Below, one piece after another: positions 16,663-24,436 of a DNA stretch of 34,477 bases (its first letter is position 1; the number at the start of each line of letters is the position of its first letter). Below the pieces are notes generated by a model. That model worked only from the letters and a program-made list of their open reading frames with translations, was not told where the DNA came from and did no database searches. A program made the translations under genes and the position numbers. The stretch comes from an uncultured Clostridiaceae bacterium (GTDB lineage Bacteria > Bacillota > Clostridia > TANB77 > CAG-508), in the NCBI GenBank assembly GCA_930990125.1, contig CAKNOI010000015.1:1-34477 (forward strand). Direction: 5' to 3'.

Positions 16663-17574
16663 ATGGAAGAGTTTAAATCCGGATTTGTTACATTAATAGG
16701 AAAAACCAATGTGGGAAAATCTACACTATTAAATGCATTGGTTGGAGAAAAAGTAGCTATTACGGCCAATAAAGCACAAACAACCAGAACCGAAATTAGA
16801 GCAATAGTAAACCGTAAAAATGCGCAAATTATATTTTTAGATACGCCAGGAATTCATAGACCTAAAAATAAATTAGGAGAAACAATGTTAGAAACAGCTT
16901 ATGGCTCTATGAAAGAGGTGGATGTAATTCTTTTTTTAGTAGATGCTACCAAAAAAGAAATTACCAAAGGGGACACTATTTTATTAGAAAAAATTAAAGA
17001 AGCCAAAAAACCTACTATCCTTCTACTTAATAAAATTGATTTAATAGTAAAAGAAGAGTTATTGCCACTTATTCAAAAATATAGGCAAGAATATGATTTT
17101 ACGGCAGTAATTCCAATTTCTGCAATGCAAAACAATAAAAAAGAGATAGAAACAATTTTATCTGAAATAGAAAAGAACCTAAAACCAGGACCTGCATATT
17201 ATGATATAGAGGAATATACAGACCAAACAATGCGCGACTTAGTAGAAGAAACAATTCGAGAAAAGGCATTAAGGCTATTACAGGAGGAAATACCACATGA
17301 AATTTATGTAGAATGTGAAAAAATGAAAAGAACAAAAACACAGACGAAAGAACCAATTTATCAAGTAGAAGCTGTTATTTATTGTAATCGTAATTCGCAT
17401 AAGGGCATTATTATTGGAAAAGGCGGAGCAATGCTAAAAAAAATAGGCACTTATGCAAGAGAAGATTTAGAAAAAATGTTAGGGACAAAAGTAAATTTAA
17501 AATTATGGGTAAAAGTAAAAGAAGATTGGCAAAACAATGACTACATCCTAAAAAAATTTAAAAAACAAGATTAA
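16663..17574 (+). CDS. era: GTPase Era
   Basis: Ribosome biogenesis GTPase that binds the 3' end of 16S rRNA. The G domain has G1 GKTNVGKST, switch region TTRTEIRAIV, G3 DTPGIHRPK and G4 NKID. The C-terminal KH domain has IIIGKGGAMLKKIGTYAREDLEKMLG. The length from the ATG at 16663 is 303 residues, the normal size. An in-frame ATG at 16576 would add 29 basic residues without family similarity and lies before a -10 element, so it is not used here. The gene is followed by yqzL and recO as in Bacillus. Confidence 0.98.
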   Translation: MEEFKSGFVTLIGKTNVGKSTLLNALVGEKVAITANKAQTTRTEIRAIVNRKNAQIIFLDTPGIHRPKNKLGETMLETAYGSMKEVDVILFLVDATKKEITKGDTILLEKIKEAKKPTILLLNKIDLIVKEELLPLIQKYRQEYDFTAVIPISAMQNNKKEIETILSEIEKNLKPGPAYYDIEEYTDQTMRDLVEETIREKALRLLQEEIPHEIYVECEKMKRTKTQTKEPIYQVEAVIYCNRNSHKGIIIGKGGAMLKKIGTYAREDLEKMLGTKVNLKLWVKVKEDWQNNDYILKKFKKQD

Positions 17575-17607
17575 AACTGTATAAAAAGATAAAAAATGCA
17601 AAAGATA

Positions 17608-17658
17608 AAAGTAAAGGAAGATTGAAAAATAAAATATCCATTTTTCAAAATTTACTTT
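17608..17658 (+). repeat. Large hairpin upstream of yqzL
   Basis: Two nested stems: AAAGTAAA (17608-17615)/TTTACTTT (17651-17658) outside, and TTGAAAAAT (17622-17630)/ATTTTTCAA (17640-17648) inside, with a 9-base loop. The strong ribosome site AAGGAGG of yqzL comes just after it. It lacks a T run, so processing or stabilisation of the era-recO mRNA is more likely than termination. Confidence 0.5.
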
Positions 17659-17677
17659 CACTTAAGGAGGCGGGAAA

Positions 17678-17830
17678 ATGATTAAACAAATTGCATGGAA
17701 TATGTTCAAAAAAACAGGCAATATAGATACTTTTATTGAATTAACAAAAGTAGAAAATATAAACAAAAATATTGAGGCGGAAAAAAATGGCATTAATCAA
17801 AACCAAGGGGATAATCCTATCGGAAAATAA
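17678..17830 (+). CDS. yqzL: YqzL-family small protein
   Basis: A 50-residue ORF with an ideal ribosome site (AAGGAGG, 17664-17670). Its start, IAWNMFKKTGNIDTFIEL, matches the YqzL family (typically W.F..TGNIDTY near the N-terminus), and its position between era and recO is the family's fixed place. The function of YqzL is unknown. The last 44 bases overlap the start of recO in another frame, so the end (AEKNGINQNQGDNPIGK) is probably shaped by the overlap, and recO translation is likely coupled to it. It was found by reading the region between era and recO directly. Confidence 0.85.
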   Translation: MIKQIAWNMFKKTGNIDTFIELTKVENINKNIEAEKNGINQNQGDNPIGK

Positions 17831-18515
17831 GATGGGAGATTATGATAAAATGGTAACAATGCTTACACCAGGCTATGGAAAAATTGGGTGCGTTGCCAAA
17901 GGTGCAAGAAAGCCCAAAAGCTTACTAATGGCAAGCACGCAATTTTTATGCTTTGGAGAGTACTTATTATATAAAGGAGCAGAAACTTACCACATAAATT
18001 CAGCAGAAACAATAGAAATATTTTATCCTATTCGAACCGATTTGGACAAGCTAAAGTATGCATCACATATTACAAAAATCATATTAGAGGTAACAACAGA
18101 AAATGAGAATAGTTATAAAGTTTTGCAGTTATTTTTAAACACATTATATATGATTGCAGAAACAAATCAAGACTTAGATTTTCTAATATCTGTGTTTAAA
18201 CTGAGACTTATTTGTTTATTAGGATTTACTCCTACAATACACGAATGTACACAGTGTCATAAAAAAGAAAATATTTCTTATTTCAGTTTAAAGCAAAATG
18301 GGGTATTGTGTAACAGCTGTGGAAAATTAGATACATCTTGCATCCAAATTTCTGCTACTACAGTAGATGCAATTCGTTATATTGTAATGGCACCTCCTAA
18401 AAAGATATTTTCCTTTGAGGTACCAAAGGAAGCACAAAGAGAACTAAGCTTAGTAACCAAATTATACTTAAATGCAAAACTCGAAAAAGAATACCCATTA
18501 GAGGAATTATTTTGA
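17787..18515 (+). CDS. recO: DNA repair protein RecO
   Basis: Loads RecA onto SSB-coated DNA together with RecR in gap repair. The N-terminal OB fold begins LIKTKGIILSENKMGDYDKMVTMLTPGYGKI, followed by the typical CVAKGARKPKS. The helical part carries the four-cysteine zinc site at about 154-178 (CTQC and CNSC) found in Gram-positive RecO. The length is 242 residues. The start ATG 17787 was chosen over the TTG at 17772, because GAGGCGG lies directly before it and MALIKTKG is the family start. Its 5' end overlaps yqzL by 44 bases. Confidence 0.96.
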   Translation: MALIKTKGIILSENKMGDYDKMVTMLTPGYGKIGCVAKGARKPKSLLMASTQFLCFGEYLLYKGAETYHINSAETIEIFYPIRTDLDKLKYASHITKIILEVTTENENSYKVLQLFLNTLYMIAETNQDLDFLISVFKLRLICLLGFTPTIHECTQCHKKENISYFSLKQNGVLCNSCGKLDTSCIQISATTVDAIRYIVMAPPKKIFSFEVPKEAQRELSLVTKLYLNAKLEKEYPLEELF

Positions 18516-18544
18516 CAAAATACATAAAAATTAGTCCAAATGAG

Positions 18545-18573
18545 TTGTATTCCAGCTTTCTTTATGGTATAGT
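18545..18573 (+). promoter_or_regulatory. Promoter of the tagO-like gene
   Basis: TTGTAT (18545-18550), 17 bases, then extended TGGTATAGT (-10 at 18568-18573). The ATGGTATA context recurs in front of era, the GT81-like gene and the GT4 gene. Confidence 0.5.
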
Positions 18574-18617
18574 AATTTTGTAAAAAAGAATTCAGAAGCA
18601 AGGGGGCAAAAAACCTT

Positions 18618-19860
18618 ATGTGGGGAGATATTGCAATTGCGTTTTTATTGGCTTTTATTACAGCTTTTGTAATAACGCCGTATACCATAAAATTGGCAAA
18701 AAAAGTTGGTGGAGTAGACATTCCAAAAGATAACAGGAGAATGCACCATAAACCAATGCCAAAATTAGGTGGACTGGCTGTTATCACAGGCTTTCTGGTT
18801 TCGGTTATTTATTTACTTATTACTTCTTCTTGGGAAGGAACGATTCAGCTTTTTGGAGAAGAGCAATATGGAATAAAATTACTAGGTTTCTTATTAGGTA
18901 TTCTTATCTTAGGAATTACCTGTTATATAGACGATACCAAAGGAGTAAAACCACTAGTAAAATTAGCGGGACAAACATTAGGAGCAATTGTGGTAGTAGC
19001 TTTTGGAATTCGAATTGATAATATTACTATCCCGTTTTTTGAACAAATAGGACTTAACACAGCTGTGTCTAATATTATTACTGTTATATGGATTGTAGGA
19101 GTTACCAATGCCATCAATTTAATAGATGGACTAGACGGATTATCCTCTGGTATATCTTTAATTTCTTGTATTTCCTTACTGATTATTTTTGCCTTAAATG
19201 GCTCTCCTTACATAGCAATTATATTAGTAACAGCACTTGCAGGAGCTTTGGTAGGATTTTTACCATTTAATTTTAATCCAGCAAAAACATTTATAGGAGA
19301 TACAGGCTCTAATTTTTTAGGATTTACTTTATCCATTATTTCTATTTTAGGAATTGCGAAAACATATACAGCAGCTGTAATTTTATTACCAGTTATTGTA
19401 CTTGGTCTACCGTTATTTGATACTGTATTTGCAATTATTCGTAGAATTGTAAAAGCAAAATCTATTAAAGCAGTGTTTCAAGCAGATAAAGGACATCTGC
19501 ATCATAAAATAGTAGCAAAAGGTTTTACACAAAAACAAGCAGTCTTTATTTTGTATGGAATAAGTGCTTGTTGCCGGAATGTTTGCTATTGTACTATTTG
19601 AAAGTGGAATTTGGAAAGCACTATCTTTTGCACTCATGGTAATTGCAGTTATTAGTATAGGATATAAAGAATTATTTAAGTTAAAGGAGGGGGAAGTAGA
19701 AGTGTATAGATGTATGGCTTGTGGCTATATTTATGACCCAAAAATTGGTGATCCAGATAGTGGTATAGCGCCAGGAACAGCTTTTGAAGATATTCCAGAT
19801 ACTTGGGTTTGCCCACTTTGTGGAGTTTCTAAAGATATGTTCGAAAAAGTAGAAGAATAA
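18618..19860 (+). CDS. tagO: TagO/WecA-type phospho-GlcNAc transferase read by +1 shift into rubredoxin
   Basis: Membrane enzyme that transfers GlcNAc-1-phosphate to undecaprenyl phosphate, the first step of wall teichoic acid or similar polymers. Motifs present: [24 protein letters not shown] split over residues 30-52, [33 protein letters not shown] and the cytoplasmic HLHHK (about 295). The zero frame reads CGG at codon 320 and stops eight codons later. Skipping the C gives GGA and restores the last membrane helices ([21 protein letters not shown]). In the restored frame there is no stop before rubredoxin, so the full product would have 413 residues with rubredoxin as its tail. The zero-frame product keeps all catalytic motifs but lacks the final helices. 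Confidence 0.82.
19575..19578 (+). other. CGG-A frameshift site in the tagO-like gene
   Basis: Context TGT TGC CGG AAT. Dropping one C gives TGT TGC GGA ATG and continues the membrane helix. The zero frame ends at TGA 19599-19601. Confidence 0.78.
19702..19860 (+). CDS. Rubredoxin
   Basis: A 52-residue one-iron electron carrier with both CxxC knuckles: [12 protein letters not shown] and [32 protein letters not shown] lies between them. It probably serves rubrerythrin or other peroxide and oxygen reductases in this anaerobe. It has its own GTG start at 19702 behind AAGGAGGGGG (11-base gap), so it can be made alone. However, the same frame is open upstream into the restored tagO-like frame, making a membrane-bound fusion possible. 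A terminator follows directly. Confidence 0.93.
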   Translation: MYRCMACGYIYDPKIGDPDSGIAPGTAFEDIPDTWVCPLCGVSKDMFEKVEE

Positions 19861-19862
19861 AC

Positions 19863-19900
19863 AAAAAAGTTAGGAATAAAGTATTTCCTAACTTTTTTTT
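19863..19900 (+). terminator. Rho-independent terminator after rubredoxin
   Basis: A 14-bp stem with arm AAAAAAGTTAGGAA (19863-19876), an 8-base loop and the complement at 19885-19898 in a run of eight T. Confidence 0.9.
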
Positions 19901-19983
19901 GCCTAAAAGAGCAAAAAATGTAACTTTTTCACCTCGTTTATTGTAATTTATAGGGTATTTAGAAAAAATTAAGATAATTTAAG

Positions 19984-20012
19984 TTGGCAGATTGCAAAAA
20001 ATGTGATATAAT
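19984..20012 (+). promoter_or_regulatory. Promoter of hslO
   Basis: TTGGCA (19984-19989), 17 bases, perfect TATAAT (20007-20012), 35 bases before the hslO start. Confidence 0.65.
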
Positions 20013-20047
20013 AAAGAAGTCGAAAAAAAGAGAACGGAGAAGTATTC

Positions 20048-20944
20048 ATGAGAAATCAGGATGAAATAATAAAATTTTTAGCCTATGATGGACAAATTAG
20101 TATAACATGTGCAAGAACCACCAATTTAGTAGAAAAGGCAAGAGAGCTACAAGACTTAAGTCCAGTGGTAACAGCAGCTTTAGGAAGATTATTAACTATT
20201 ACATGTATATTAGGAAATAATTTAAAAAATGAAACCGATAAAATTACCGTACAAATAAAGGGAGATGGACCTATCCACGGGATGGTAGCAGTAGCAAACA
20301 ATAAAGCAGAAGTAAAGGGCTATGCCTTAGAACCTATTGTGGATATTCCCTTAAAACAAGAAGGAAAACTAGATGTGGGAACAGCAGTAGGAAAAAATGG
20401 TTTTCTAAATGTTATTAAAGATATTGGATTAAAAGAGCCCTATCGAGGTATGGTACCATTAGTATCCGGAGAAATTGCAGAAGATTTTGCAAGATATTTT
20501 GCAGAATCGGAACAAACAGGAACTGCAGTAGCACTGGGAGTATTAGTGGATAAAAACGGTGTAAAATCGGCAGGGGGTTATGTTATAACTGTTATGCCAG
20601 ATGCCAAAGAAGAAACCATTCAAATAATAGAAAAAAACTTACAACAAATAGAACCAATAAGCAGTCTATTAGAACAAGACATACCACTAGAACAAATAGC
20701 AAAAAAAGTAACAGGAGAGGAAAACCTGCAAGTAATTCAAAATAACAAGGTACCAACTTATACTTGCAACTGTAGCAAAGAAAAGATAAAAAAGGTGTTA
20801 GTATCCTTAGGAAAACAAGAATTAGAAAAAATTCTAGAAGAAGATAAAAAAGCAGAAATAGTATGCCATTTTTGTAATACGGCATACGTTTTTACAGAGG
20901 AAGAATTAAAAGAAATGATAAAGGAGCCAAACAATAATTTTTAA
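20048..20944 (+). CDS. hslO: Redox-regulated chaperone Hsp33
   Basis: A holdase activated by oxidation that protects proteins during oxidative and heat stress. The N-terminal domain (about 1-230) has ACARTTNLVEKARELQ-like sequence and GDGPIHGMVAVANNKAEVKGY. The C-terminal redox switch holds the zinc ligands C240 and C242 (CNC) and C273 and C276 (CHFC), all present. The length of 298 is standard. It has its own promoter and the ribosome site ACGGAGAA. A single-gene unit is likely, since the next gene has its own promoter too. Confidence 0.97.
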   Translation: MRNQDEIIKFLAYDGQISITCARTTNLVEKARELQDLSPVVTAALGRLLTITCILGNNLKNETDKITVQIKGDGPIHGMVAVANNKAEVKGYALEPIVDIPLKQEGKLDVGTAVGKNGFLNVIKDIGLKEPYRGMVPLVSGEIAEDFARYFAESEQTGTAVALGVLVDKNGVKSAGGYVITVMPDAKEETIQIIEKNLQQIEPISSLLEQDIPLEQIAKKVTGEENLQVIQNNKVPTYTCNCSKEKIKKVLVSLGKQELEKILEEDKKAEIVCHFCNTAYVFTEEELKEMIKEPNNNF

Positions 20945-20980
20945 GTCAAGGTACCGAATAAAGCAGAAGAAAGTAGCAAA

Positions 20981-21010
20981 TTGACAACTTTTGTAGAAAT
21001 ATGGTATAAT
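20981..21010 (+). promoter_or_regulatory. Promoter of the GT81-like gene
   Basis: Perfect TTGACA (20981-20986), 18 bases, perfect TATAAT (21005-21010) in the ATGGTATAAT context. Confidence 0.7.
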
Positions 21011-21042
21011 AAAATAATCAAGGAAGTTAATGGGGTGAAAGA

Positions 21043-21699
21043 ATGAAAAATGATGTAGCAGTTATTATTCCAGCATTCAACGAAGAGAAAACAGTAGGGT
21101 TAATTATAGATAGTATTAGAAAAAGTGAAGTTAAGACCAATATTATTGTGGTAGATAATTGTTCAACAGATAAAACATCCGAAATTGCTAAAATGCATAA
21201 TGTACAAGTAGTATATTGTGGTAATCAAGGAAAAGGATTTGCAATGGAAGAAGGACTAAAACATGTAAAAGAAGAAATTGTTGTATTTGTAGATGGGGAT
21301 TTAAACATACATTCACAAGATGTTATAAAAATGGTAGTGGACCCTATTAGAAACGAAAATTATGATTTTGTAAAAAGTACATTTGAAAGAGCAGGAGGAA
21401 GAGTTACAGAATTAGTAGCTAAGCCTTTATTAGAACTGTTATTCCCAGATAACTGTAATTTTTCACAACCATTAAGCGGAATAATTGCAGGAAAAAAAGA
21501 AAAATTTGATAAAATAGAGTTAGAAAAAGATTATGGCGTAGATATTGGAATTTTGTTAGATATGATAAAAATGAATGCTAAAATTAAAGAAGTAAATATA
21601 GGAACAATAGATAACTGTTCACAATCTTGGAAATCATTATCAAAAATGTCAAAACAAGTAATGGTAGCAATCTTAAAAAGAGCAAATACTATCAAATAA
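21043..21699 (+). CDS. GT81-like glycosyltransferase (glucosyl-3-phosphoglycerate synthase family)
   Basis: A GT-A fold nucleotide-sugar transferase: AVIIPAFNEEKTVG at the start, VVDNCSTDKT, and the metal-binding VFVDGDLN near residue 86. The block GGRVTELVAKPLLELLFP followed by FSQPLSGIIAG and YGVDIGILLDMI is characteristic of GpgS-type GT81 enzymes, which make glucosyl-3-phosphoglycerate, a compatible solute precursor. At 218 residues it is shorter than actinobacterial GpgS (about 300). No phosphatase of the pathway is directly next to it, but a histidine phosphatase gene is convergent 0.9 kb away (22575-23120). The substrate assignment is therefore moderate. Confidence 0.75.
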   Translation: MKNDVAVIIPAFNEEKTVGLIIDSIRKSEVKTNIIVVDNCSTDKTSEIAKMHNVQVVYCGNQGKGFAMEEGLKHVKEEIVVFVDGDLNIHSQDVIKMVVDPIRNENYDFVKSTFERAGGRVTELVAKPLLELLFPDNCNFSQPLSGIIAGKKEKFDKIELEKDYGVDIGILLDMIKMNAKIKEVNIGTIDNCSQSWKSLSKMSKQVMVAILKRANTIK

Positions 21700-21704
21700 A
21701 TAGG

Positions 21705-21743
21705 AAAAGAGATAAAGCATAGTAATACTTTATCTCTTTTTTT
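21705..21743. terminator. Bidirectional terminator between two glycosyltransferase genes
   Basis: A 13-bp stem AAAAGAGATAAAG (21705-21717)/CTTTATCTCTTTT (21728-21740) with a 10-base loop and more T after it. It serves the plus-strand gene and can also stop the converging transcript. Confidence 0.82.
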
Positions 21744-21768
21744 CTGATACTATAGATAGGCTGAAAGG

Positions 21769-22560
21769 TTAAAAAATTTGATTTAAAATTCTATCTAATC
21801 GAACAACTAAACGTTCTCTTTGTTCTTGAATTCTTGCATACAAATATGGTTCATATTCAGTAGGAATTTTTCCTTTTAAAGAACAAAGATTTTCAATACA
21901 TTTAATAGTATCCGCAGGTTGTTTAAAATGTACCTTAGTGGAATTACTGTTAGGTCTTCCGCTAGTATACGTGTGAACATAATAGTCGGCGATTAAAAAA
22001 GAAGTAGAAAGAGCTATTCCTAAAAAAACAAAAGGAACATCTTCATAAATAACATTCTCTGGAAACTTTAAATCATGTTTTTTTACAAATTCATTTTTCC
22101 AACAAATACTCCATGCATTTGTAAATTTATTTTGAGCTAGTCTATATTCCTTTTTACAATTTTCTGGAGTTGGCAAAATAGAAAGTTCCCTAGTACCACA
22201 AGAATTAAATCCCATGTAGATAATATCTGATGTAGTATTACCTATTGTGGTATTTAGCTTTTCTAATACAGTTTCGGAATACAAAATATCATCAGAATCA
22301 AGGAATATAATGTATTCTCCTGTGGCAACTTCCATTCCAGCATTTCTTGCACCACCTAATCCACGGTTATGCTCGTTTTGAACGAATGTAATATCTTTTA
22401 ACTGTTTAATTGCATTTAGCGTTTTTCCGTCATCGGTAGAACAATCTTCTACTACAATAATTTCATAATCAGAAAAAGTTTGAGACTTAATACTGTTAAT
22501 ACAATTTGGAATGTATTCTGCTACATTGTAAGCTGGAACAATAATACTAAATCTTTTCAT
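21769..22560 (-). CDS. Family 2 glycosyltransferase
   Basis: A GT2 enzyme with the canonical start FSIIVPAYNVAEYIPNCINSI, the nucleotide-binding IVVEDCSTDDG, NRGLGGARNAGMEVATGEY and the DXD-type metal site IIFLDSDD at about residue 85-92. Typical GT2 enzymes of this type decorate surface polysaccharide or lipid. The C-terminal third has no membrane helix. Length 263. It is the second gene of a two-gene minus-strand unit, 14 bases after the phosphatase gene. The acceptor cannot be told from the sequence. Confidence 0.92.
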   Translation of the reverse strand: MKRFSIIVPAYNVAEYIPNCINSIKSQTFSDYEIIVVEDCSTDDGKTLNAIKQLKDITFVQNEHNRGLGGARNAGMEVATGEYIIFLDSDDILYSETVLEKLNTTIGNTTSDIIYMGFNSCGTRELSILPTPENCKKEYRLAQNKFTNAWSICWKNEFVKKHDLKFPENVIYEDVPFVFLGIALSTSFLIADYYVHTYTSGRPNSNSTKVHFKQPADTIKCIENLCSLKGKIPTEYEPYLYARIQEQRERLVVRLDRILNQIF

Positions 22561-22574
22561 AATAAAATCCTTTC

Positions 22575-23120
22575 TTATAATTGATATTTTAGATAACCTG
22601 CATTATCTACAGAAAGAAGAGGAATTGACGTTTCTTTACCATGTTTTAAAAAATAATCAATTGCCTGAATAACTCCAACATGTGTTACTACAAAAATAGT
22701 ATGATAATTAGAGTAATCGGTTTGTAACATGTGGATAAATTCCTTAGCTCTTTCTAATAAGTGCTTAATTGGCTCAATGTGATAATCACTAAAATTAATG
22801 CCAGTATCTAATAGTATAGAAAGATTGCAGGAAAATTTGGATAAATCTGTTACACCTTCTAGGTCTCCAAAGGAGCGTTCTGTAATGTTAGAATCTATCC
22901 TAATAGGTAAATGCTGATATTCATTAATTAGGTTTGCCGTTTGTTTTGCCCTAGAAAGTGGTGAACAAAAAAATAAATCTGCACGAATGTGTTTTAATTT
23001 TTCAGCTACTATCTTTCCTTGGCAAATTCCTGTGGCATTTAAAGGAATATCAACATTGCCCTGAATTCGAGATTCTAAATTCCAATTGGTTTGTCCGTGC
23101 CTAATAAAGTAAACATCCAA
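22575..23120 (-). CDS. Histidine phosphatase family protein (phosphoglycerate mutase-like)
   Basis: The catalytic motif RHGQTNWNLESRIQG at residues 7-21 carries the phosphohistidine. A second arginine is in SPLSRAKQTA, the acidic residue in ERSFGDLEG, and the second histidine in VTHVGVIQ. The length of 181 fits cobalamin-type or broad phosphatases (GpmB/CobC group) more than glycolytic mutase. As it sits across from the GT81-like gene, it could be the partner phosphatase for glucosyl-3-phosphoglycerate; this is inference from proximity only. The ribosome site AAGGAGGG precedes the ATG, and a 23-bp dyad lies right upstream. Confidence 0.9.
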   Translation of the reverse strand: MDVYFIRHGQTNWNLESRIQGNVDIPLNATGICQGKIVAEKLKHIRADLFFCSPLSRAKQTANLINEYQHLPIRIDSNITERSFGDLEGVTDLSKFSCNLSILLDTGINFSDYHIEPIKHLLERAKEFIHMLQTDYSNYHTIFVVTHVGVIQAIDYFLKHGKETSIPLLSVDNAGYLKYQL

Positions 23121-23137
23121 AAAAATTCCCTCCTTAC

Positions 23138-23160
23138 GCTATAATATAGTATATTATAGC
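23138..23160. promoter_or_regulatory. Perfect 23-bp dyad at the promoter of the phosphatase-GT2 unit
   Basis: Arms GCTATAATATA and TATATTATAGC meet at one central G (bases 23138-23148 and 23150-23160). Both strands contain a TATAAT inside it. It ends next to the ribosome site of the phosphatase gene on the minus strand. It looks like an operator over a -10 element; the regulator is unknown. Confidence 0.55.
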
Positions 23161-23219
23161 ATAAAACGACAGGTAAAACAAGAAAATTACATTGGGAACT
23201 ATTTATTTTTGTAAGATTA

Positions 23220-23228
23220 TGGTATAAT
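23220..23228 (+). promoter_or_regulatory. Extended -10 promoter of the GT4-capA-rimO unit
   Basis: TGGTATAAT with the same ATGGTATAAT context as other promoters in the window. The -35 position (about 23200) is poor, so the extended -10 probably carries recognition. Confidence 0.45.
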
Positions 23229-23253
23229 AAGTAAGAAAAAAGGAGAAATAGTT

Positions 23254-24423
23254 ATGAAAATTTGTTTAATTACACCACAATTCTTTCCTGTTCCAGCTGT
23301 TAAAGGAGGAGCAGTAGAACAATTAATTACCATGTTAGTAGAAGAAAATGAAATAGAACATAAAATGGATATAACATGTGTGTCTGTTTGGGATGAAAAA
23401 GCAGAAGCAATAAGTAAAAAAATGAAACATACAGAATTTATTTATATTCCGTTAAGAGAAGAAAAAAATCTATTAGATTGCAAAAAAAACGATGAGCGAT
23501 TTGTTAATTATATGGAAGCGGTTTATGAAAAAATAAAAGAGAGAACCTTTGATTATATTGTTATTTGTGGAGGAAATGTTATTGGATATAAGGAAATGAT
23601 GCAAAAATTCCCTTATGAAAAAAATATTGTATATTTACATGGAACGGCGCTAATGGCACAAGAACTACAAGAGGTGTATAAGTATTTTATTGTAGTAAGT
23701 GATTATGTAGGAAATATTTTCAAAAGAAGTAATCTATTAACTCCAGATAGAATAAAGGTATTGAAAAATGGAATTGACTATAAAAGTTTTGTGCAAACAA
23801 TAAGTCAGGAAGAAAAAAGAGCATTAAGGGAAAAATACAAGATACAACAAGACGATATTACTATTATGTTCTGTGGAAGAACTGTAAAAGAAAAAGGAAT
23901 TAAAGAATTATTATTAGCATTTAAAAATATGAAAAACAGAGATAATTGCAAAGTAGTTATTGTGGGAAATTCCAATTTTGCTAATGAAGTGCAAACAGAA
24001 TATGATAAACAGCTAAAAGAAATTGCAAAAGAAGTAAACGATAAAGTTATATTTACAGGATTTATACCAAATAAAGAATTATATAAAATTCATCAAATAG
24101 CAGATATTGCAGTTGTTCCTTCTAGGTTTGAAGAAGCCTTTTGTTTAGTGGTGGTAGAAGCAATGGCAAGTGGCTTACCAGTAATAACAACCGATTCGGG
24201 AGCTATTCCAGAAATAGTAGACGATACCTGTGCTTTTATGATAAAAAGAGATGAAGAACTAATTCAGAATATGACAGAGAAACTAGAGCTATTATCCCAA
24301 GATGAAGAGCTGAGAAGAAAGATGGGGCAAAATGGGAAAAAGATAGCAGAAAAATATAATGAACATCATTATTATTTAGAGTTTTGTAAAACAATAGAAG
24401 AAATAGATAAAAATAATAAATAG
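23254..24423 (+). CDS. Family 4 glycosyltransferase
   Basis: A GT-B fold retaining transferase. The N-terminal nucleotide start is MKICLITPQFFPVPAVKGGAVEQL, with the acceptor-side glycine loop. The C-terminal half has FCGRTVKEKGIKELLLAF, the sugar-nucleotide phosphate contacts, and the E-x7-E motif PSRFEEAFCLVVVEAMASGLPVI. Length 389. It probably acts on a lipid-linked or surface glycan. It starts a three-gene row with the CapA-like gene (13 bases) and rimO (3 bases). Donor and acceptor are not identifiable. Confidence 0.93.
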   Translation: MKICLITPQFFPVPAVKGGAVEQLITMLVEENEIEHKMDITCVSVWDEKAEAISKKMKHTEFIYIPLREEKNLLDCKKNDERFVNYMEAVYEKIKERTFDYIVICGGNVIGYKEMMQKFPYEKNIVYLHGTALMAQELQEVYKYFIVVSDYVGNIFKRSNLLTPDRIKVLKNGIDYKSFVQTISQEEKRALREKYKIQQDDITIMFCGRTVKEKGIKELLLAFKNMKNRDNCKVVIVGNSNFANEVQTEYDKQLKEIAKEVNDKVIFTGFIPNKELYKIHQIADIAVVPSRFEEAFCLVVVEAMASGLPVITTDSGAIPEIVDDTCAFMIKRDEELIQNMTEKLELLSQDEELRRKMGQNGKKIAEKYNEHHYYLEFCKTIEEIDKNNK

Positions 24424-24436
24424 GAGAAAAGAAACC

